From the NCBI GenBank assembly GCA_004335635.1, contig QAXH01003762.1, forward strand, positions 1-24,299: a stretch of DNA of 24,299 bases, read 5' to 3'. The notes beneath the pieces were generated by a model. That model was not told the origin of the DNA. It searched no databases and saw only the letters and a program-made list of their open reading frames with translations. Position 1 is the stretch's first letter, and each line of letters begins with the position of its first letter. This DNA is from Chloromonas sp. AAM2. Taxonomy: Eukaryota; Chlorophyta; Chlorophyceae; Chlamydomonadales; Chlamydomonadaceae. This document shows positions 19,384 through 24,299 of the stretch, piece by piece. A program made the translations under genes and the position numbers.

Positions 19384-20967
19384 GACCTCAAATTCAATGG
19401 TCTGACTTGCACTATGCAACGTATCCGGAGTGGGTAAGATGCCATCATGACGTATAATATGAATAATAATATGATGTAAAATGCCAGTGGCTGACGAGTG
19501 ATGATGATTTCCACTCGTGCCAGGACCAATCGTGTACGTGCACGTTTCAATGTCATGGGTCAATCCCTCCTGCCCCCTCGTGTAGCTTGCTGCGGGTCCA
19601 GGGTTGGTGATGACGAACACGCAGTTTACGACAGCAGTTTACGAACTAGCATAACCTAGGCAGGATTAGTGTTGGGCTAGTGTCTAATCAGGGCTTACTG
19701 CAAGTCCTAGGCATGCTGACACAGGGCTGATATGACTTGGGGCAGCTGTGATGCCTGCTTTTTCCTGCCTAAACTGCTCCTAACCCTTTTGCTCGTATAG
19801 ATATGAAGCCATTGCTTTCAACCACCAACTAGGTCTTGTCGTACTTGCCCACCCCACTTCCATGCATCAGGGCCATGGCAGTCCAGTTCCGGGTCATGCT
19901 TGCGACAACCTCCCGGCACACCTTTGTCAAGCGCCTTGTTGCCCAGGCTGCACATTCTGACCGCATCAGAGGATGTGGCATTGCCCCTCGCGGGTCCAGA
20001 AGACGCCACTTCTCAAAATCGGAGAATACCCAAAGCCCTAGTTGTGCAAACCCTATTTGGGAGCTGACGCCTTTGGTGTTGCGTCTCGGAAGGTCCAGAA
20101 TCGGGCCGGGGAACAATCAGGACAACTGCCCGTGGCCGGAAACGCGTCAATTCAAAAATAGTGCCACGTGGCTTCAGGAGGTAACATTTTTCAGAGCGTT
20201 AAGGATTACGAGTCCAATGCAGGTATACAGCCCTTCGCATGAGTCAAGCGAATGGATGAGTCTCTGATGTCAGAATCAGACCAAGGACTGTGGTTGGTTC
20301 AGACACTGACAATGTTGTCAAATAACATACTGGTTGCCATGTGGTAGCTGCCAAATACAGTCATACAGCCAGTTAGCTGCCAGAAACGTTTGAAGGCAAA
20401 TCTGAGGCTTATGAAGCCAAGGAACGCTGGTGGTGAAATGGTTATGTATCAACAGGGTCTATACCGGCGGCCACAGACAAGGATTAGACAGTTTCTCCCT
20501 GGTAACCCTGCTGCCTGCCTTCAGGGCTTAGGTAAGTGACGTTAGATAAGTCAAGTTAGGTAAGTCAAATATAAGTCAACACATGCACTTAATCCAGTGG
20601 TGGCTCTTTTGCTGCTGCACTGGCCACGGTGTATCGGGGTCTAATGAGACGAGGGATTGGCAGGCAGCCTTGGACGAATGGACAGATATCACACAGATTG
20701 GTGGCACTGAAGGAAAAAAGATCGGCAAGCACTACTCAACCAAGATGCTTCACCATGTCTCTCGGCATCAGAATCAGGAAGCAACTGGCGACCCTATCCA
20801 CAAGGAGAAGTCCCTGAAAACGCCCATGAAAGTAATCTCGCGGATTAAAAGGGCTGTCAAATCAAAAGGCACCAGACTTTGAGGGGCAAGAGTAGGATTA
20901 GCATCTTCAAGATCAATGAAGCAAAGGGTCATAAAAGAGTCATGAACCCCAGGACAGCTGGAAAGGT
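19384..20967. other. Intergenic stretch with an unassigned ORF
   Basis: This lies between the BTB start and the methyltransferase stop. A minus-strand frame at 20116-19829 contains EKWRLLDPRGAMP, ECAAWATRRLTK and NWTAMALMHGSG. It looks more protein-like than chance, but I recognise no family and no start or splice context. A plus-strand frame at 20583-20882 (DITQIGGTEGKKIGKHYSTK) overlaps one copy of the methyltransferase-flanking repeat. The rest shows nothing. Confidence 0.4.
20645..20703 (+). repeat. Methyltransferase-flanking direct repeat, copy 1
   Basis: TGAGACGAGGGATTGGCAGG and CGAATGGACAGATATCACAC are shared with 24101-24151. This copy has 8 extra bases (GCCTTGGA) between the two blocks. 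It lies 3' of the methyltransferase gene. Confidence 0.9.
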
Positions 20968-23366
20968 TCAGGAAGCTTTATCAACCGGCAGTCCTGCTGC
21001 CTTCCTAGCTGCCCTTCTCTGCGCCTTGGCCTGCTTCCTAGCCTCCTTATCCGCAGCTTCCTTGGCCACCTTGGACGCCTGTAAAACCGCCGCTGTGTCA
21101 CGTGATACCACAACACCCACGGTTTCTCCACCTGCCCCAACCGACTCCTGAACCCTCACTGACCCGTCCGCTTCCCTGATCCCAGCGGCAAGACCAGGGT
21201 TCTGCTCGAAGACGTTTTCAGCATCATGTGCACGTGCTTGATTCAAAATTACAAACTGCCTACTGTTGGCAAAACCTGGGTCCTTGAACGTTTCGCACTG
21301 GTTCAACAGTTGTAACAGCTGTTGCCGTTGGTCTTCTGCCCCTCCTTGACCAAGTAGCAAAGCAACCACCTCGTCCAAGGTACCATTCAATGCCTTGTCC
21401 AAGGTACCATTTGAACTCTTGTCAAAGGCGATGTCTTGACCTGTGCTGTTTAGATCAGCACCTTGCAACACGATGCCATTTGAGAGAGGCTCGCTTGGTG
21501 CATTGTCCGTACCTGCATCAGAGGTTGTTGTAACAGCCGGGGAAAGCCGAGCTTCTCCCTGTCTTTCAGCGGCGCTGACAGCACAGTGCAGTGCCCTGTT
21601 TTTCACCACGAGAGTGGCCTGTGGTGCGGCTATCAGCCATCTCTGGAGCAGGGGCAGCAGCAGGGACAGAGGAGCCTGTACACAGCAACAAACAAGTGAC
21701 GTGACGTGGCCCGCCGGCTAGATTCCAAACGACCACGGTGGCAGAGGGTTTCTTGCCCCTCGCTGACGTACAATTATCGGCTTTGCAAATGGCATGACGC
21801 AAATAAGCACAACACGGGCGTCAATCCAACCTTGCCTCTCACCCCTCCCCAGGGCCTGTCCGACAAGGACAAATCATCGACCCACCTGCCCTGAGATGTC
21901 GCACAGTATCTTGGTCCAGCCTGCATGCCCAGTGGCTGCCAGCAGAGCAGCAGCCCCTTCCACGTCATTGCCGTCCAACTGCTCGAACCGAACGCCTGGG
22001 TACCTTTGCAACACGTGCAAATCAACTGAAGTCAGTTCACAAAGTCCCTGGCACTCAAAGATGAAATGGGGTACAGAGTTGGGAAGGGAAAGAGGGAGAG
22101 AGGGTGAGAGCACCGAACAAGGCAAGGAGCTAAGAAAAGAACGTGCACGGCAGAGTTCAAAGAGCCCAGATAGCGAAGAACCAACACACACGGCAACCAG
22201 CTCAAAATGGCGCCATGTGAACTGGCATAACAAGCAATGGACTGAAAACAGAATAGCAACAGCAGCTCACCGCAAAGCCAGGTGGCAAGAAACACAAAGA
22301 GTAGCAGCTCCTTACTTTTCTCGTGCTGCTTGCACTGCGTGATGTGAGAGATCCACACCAATGACAGCCTGGCACCGCTTGGAAAGTGTGTGAGTGGTCA
22401 CACCTGCGGGGAAGCAGCCGTCACATTTGTCATGCTTTTGAATCAAGCTGTATTCGAATGGATGTAAACTAGGAACCTGCAACCTTGAACCATGATTACT
22501 ATCATAACCATAGCTGTTCCTGTTCCTGTTCTAATATGCTGTTCCGGTTCTGACGTGTCACCTTTCAGTCATTTCAGCATTTTAACTTTGCCGTAGGTTT
22601 TCCAATCGGCTTGTGAGTTTGTTGATTCAATCAAACTCCATGTCATGCACCCATGTCACCTGCATGGCAGCCTATCTCCAGGCATACGTCCAGCCTCTCC
22701 GTGTTGTGTATGGCTGCCTGTCGGTAGGAGGACGTGTGGTAGGCAACCACTATGCGCCGCTGGGCCTGTGCAACATGACGCACCCAAGACATCAATACAG
22801 AGCAAGGGGTCATCAATTCGCGTGTGTGATGGTGTGCATCTCCCGAAATCTGACAGGCAGAGGCGGGGCGCAGCCATGCGGCATCAGTGTGAAAACTGCG
22901 GACAACTAAACACTAGAGCAAGTCGAAAAAAGCAAATTGGACAGTTTGCACTGCCCCAAGTGCAATGAGATCACAGAGCAAAATGGCACTGTTGCTCTTC
23001 AGGGCTGCTATGCGCCTGGCTATCAGAAAATGCGACCTTGACGCAAAGTAAGGCGTGTGTGCGTCTGGTTGAGTGCGCGTCTGCCACTGAGCAATGGGCC
23101 AGACGCTGGTGAAGGCAGCAACATCCTGTGCAGAGAACGAATACCAGTTTGCTTGCTTCCACGTGTCAAGTCAGTTTGCCATACACAAATCACGTATCAT
23201 GTGCCTTCTGCACTGTGTTGCCCTAGTTTTTCTATTTTACGCAGCCATCCTGTCTGCCTTGTTCCTTTCCGCCTTGGGTCTGTTTCTGCCTTCCTTGTTT
23301 CTTCTTGCTCAGGTAGGTCAGGGCGGTACACATCCCCTGTCCTTTGACGGCTTCCCTGATGTAACA

Positions 23367-23451
<85 letters not shown>

Positions 23452-23896
23452 GCCGTGCATTCATCACTTGCCAGTTCCATGCGTCGCAAGCGCTCGGGAG
23501 TCACCCAGAAGGTGGTGCCGTCCTCATGGTAACGAATTCTGCATGCATGACACCAAAGGCATCAACTTGAACAATATCACGGCCATGTAACCTCGTGATC
23601 GCATGACCAGCACCGCTGGACCAATCGGTAAGCTCACCAGCATGCAAATTCACATGACCCGAGTCCACTCCAGAAACACAGACATGGAACCCTGACACCT
23701 GGATGGTATCAAAACACACAATAACTGTGCTCATTGTGTTCCATACATGCAGTCCAAACAGAGGTTCGCATGCAGCGCAGCCTTACTTAAATCGCCCATG
23801 CATATCCGGGTTGCCTGGGTCATGCCTTGGACCTTCCACCACTGTTGCTCGCCCATGCTTTCGAACTTCCACGATATCGCCTATTGAGAAGAGCAT
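20968..23896 (-). CDS. Class I SAM-dependent methyltransferase with N-terminal SH3-like module, six exons
   Basis: Exons on the minus strand are 23896-23787, 23538-23472, 22765-22660, 22403-22316, 22003-21886 and 21675-20968, giving 398 residues with matching phases. Residues 1-59 (FSIGDIVEVRKHG, VVEGPR, RYHEDGTTFWV, PERLR) look like a small beta-barrel of the SH3/Tudor/KOW type. The Rossmann core follows: motif I LEIGCHAGVTT (88-98), acidic ribose-binding site IGVDLS (109-114), RFEQLDGND (129-137), motif IV KILCDISG (155-162) and VVKN (186-189). The middle of the long last exon is low in landmarks. The C-terminus is a basic Ala/Lys/Arg helix (about 365-398), possibly for nucleic-acid binding or nuclear targeting. 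I cannot assign a substrate. Motif IV is not the NPPY of N-methylases. Intron 2 starts with GC (CTG|GCAAGT) and contains a CAAT microsatellite. Confidence 0.85.
23309..23331 (-). repeat. Intronic dispersed element, copy 4
   Basis: The plus strand reads TTGCTCAGGTAGGTCAGGGC then GGTAC, preceded by TTTCTTC. It lies in intron 2 of the methyltransferase gene. Confidence 0.7.
23366..23451. repeat. (CAAT)n microsatellite
   Basis: About 21 CAAT units with one CGAT interruption. It starts about 20 bp inside the GC donor of methyltransferase intron 2. Confidence 0.95.
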
Positions 23897-24299
23897 CGCT
23901 GTGTGCTGCGATTGACGTCGCGTGGATTTCAAGCCAAGGTTGCGTGGCGACACGGGCTGTGTGGCGGCGCGACGAGTGTTTGCACACGGGTTGTGCGAGG
24001 GCGCGCGACCTGTGAGTCGTGATGTGAGTTGCATGTGCTGTCTTCTTGCTTGAACAGACACTGATAGGCAGTGGTCATAGTAACCTAGGGCAAGAGCTGC
24101 TGAGACGAGGGATTGGCAGGCACGAATGGACAGATATCACACAGATTGGTGTGATGCGCTGTTTAGCGTTCCTGGCGTCTATTTTAGCAGGTTTGACTGC
24201 TACTACACGTAGAAATAGTGTGCACATGCCCCCCAGGGGGCAAGGCTGAGGCAACTCGCCTTCGGCCTTCCGCCTTTGGGGGTGGGACCCATTCCATCA
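23897..24299. other. Intergenic right edge, upstream of the methyltransferase gene
   Basis: This holds the second copy of the methyltransferase-flanking repeat and a short CTTCGGCCTTCCGCCTT stretch near 24260. I see no gene here. Confidence 0.5.
24101..24151 (+). repeat. Methyltransferase-flanking direct repeat, copy 2
   Basis: This copy is identical to 20645-20703 apart from an 8-bp gap. It has the same orientation and lies upstream of the methyltransferase ATG. Confidence 0.9.

Larger units (their letters stand above)
22766..23471 (-). other. Large methyltransferase intron 2 with GC donor
   Basis: The donor is GCAAGT at 23471 downward and the acceptor is GCACAG before 22765. Splicing at this GC joins RLRRMEL to AQRRIVVAY in phase 0, which gives the expected approach to motif I. 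Without splicing, the frame stops in the ATTG repeat. The intron holds the (CAAT)n array and intronic element copy 4. Confidence 0.75.

Noticed and set aside
23094..23570. Plus-strand ORF containing a run of NQSI repeats
   Set aside because: It is produced by the CAAT microsatellite in a methyltransferase intron, and its flanks show no family.
1..24299. tRNA or rRNA genes
   Set aside because: By eye I found no TTCGA loop with a matching acceptor stem and no rRNA core sequence. The one GGTTCGAA (14199) is F-box coding sequence. A covariance search was not possible.

Overview
This window is nuclear DNA of a eukaryote with intron-rich, fairly compact genes, most likely a unicellular alga. I base that on multi-exon genes with mostly GT-AG introns, eukaryotic protein families (ARMC6, an RPA34-like RNA polymerase I subunit, F-box, BTB), microsatellites and minisatellites inside introns, an SPPPP-rich ORF of the algal wall-protein type, and a gene resembling a family I associate with algae and their giant viruses. 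I cannot name the species or lineage. Long open frames are poor guides here. The genes appear only when short exons are joined across splice sites with matching codon phase, and I did this by hand for six genes.

Layout, left to right. Positions 1-831 (+) hold a partial, GC-rich nuclease-like gene with a one-base frame break. Positions 832-2061 are non-coding, with an AGTTCTCA repeat and a 39-bp duplication. Positions 2062-2730 are proline/glycine-coding minisatellite sequence with an SPPPP-type ORF on the minus strand. Positions 2810-5332 (-) carry a secreted YHYH-domain protein in 6 exons. Positions 5333-6778 are non-coding or unassigned. Positions 6779-8317 (-) carry an RPA34-like RNA polymerase I subunit in 3 exons. 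Positions 8836-13862 (-) carry an ARMC6 homologue in 12 exons. Positions 13980-14791 (+) carry a small F-box protein in 4 exons, divergent from ARMC6 across a gap of about 120 bp. Positions 14792-16727 are intergenic with repeat relics. Positions 16728-19383 (-) carry a BTB-domain protein in 6 exons. Positions 19384-20967 are intergenic with an unassigned ORF. Positions 20968-23896 (-) carry a class I methyltransferase with an N-terminal SH3-like module in 6 exons. The right edge is intergenic.

The genes do not form one pathway. RPA34 points to rRNA transcription and the F-box and BTB proteins to ubiquitin-ligase adaptors. The YHYH protein is extracellular. The methyltransferase has no assigned substrate.

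The most interesting signals concern genome architecture. Three introns start with GC rather than GT, two of them in the F-box gene. The BTB gene carries tandem copies of a 3' splice site plus exon start in one intron and a dead copy of another exon start in a second. Two different genes (RPA34 and the methyltransferase) are each bracketed by direct repeats. A short element recurs in introns of three genes, always in the same orientation relative to transcription.
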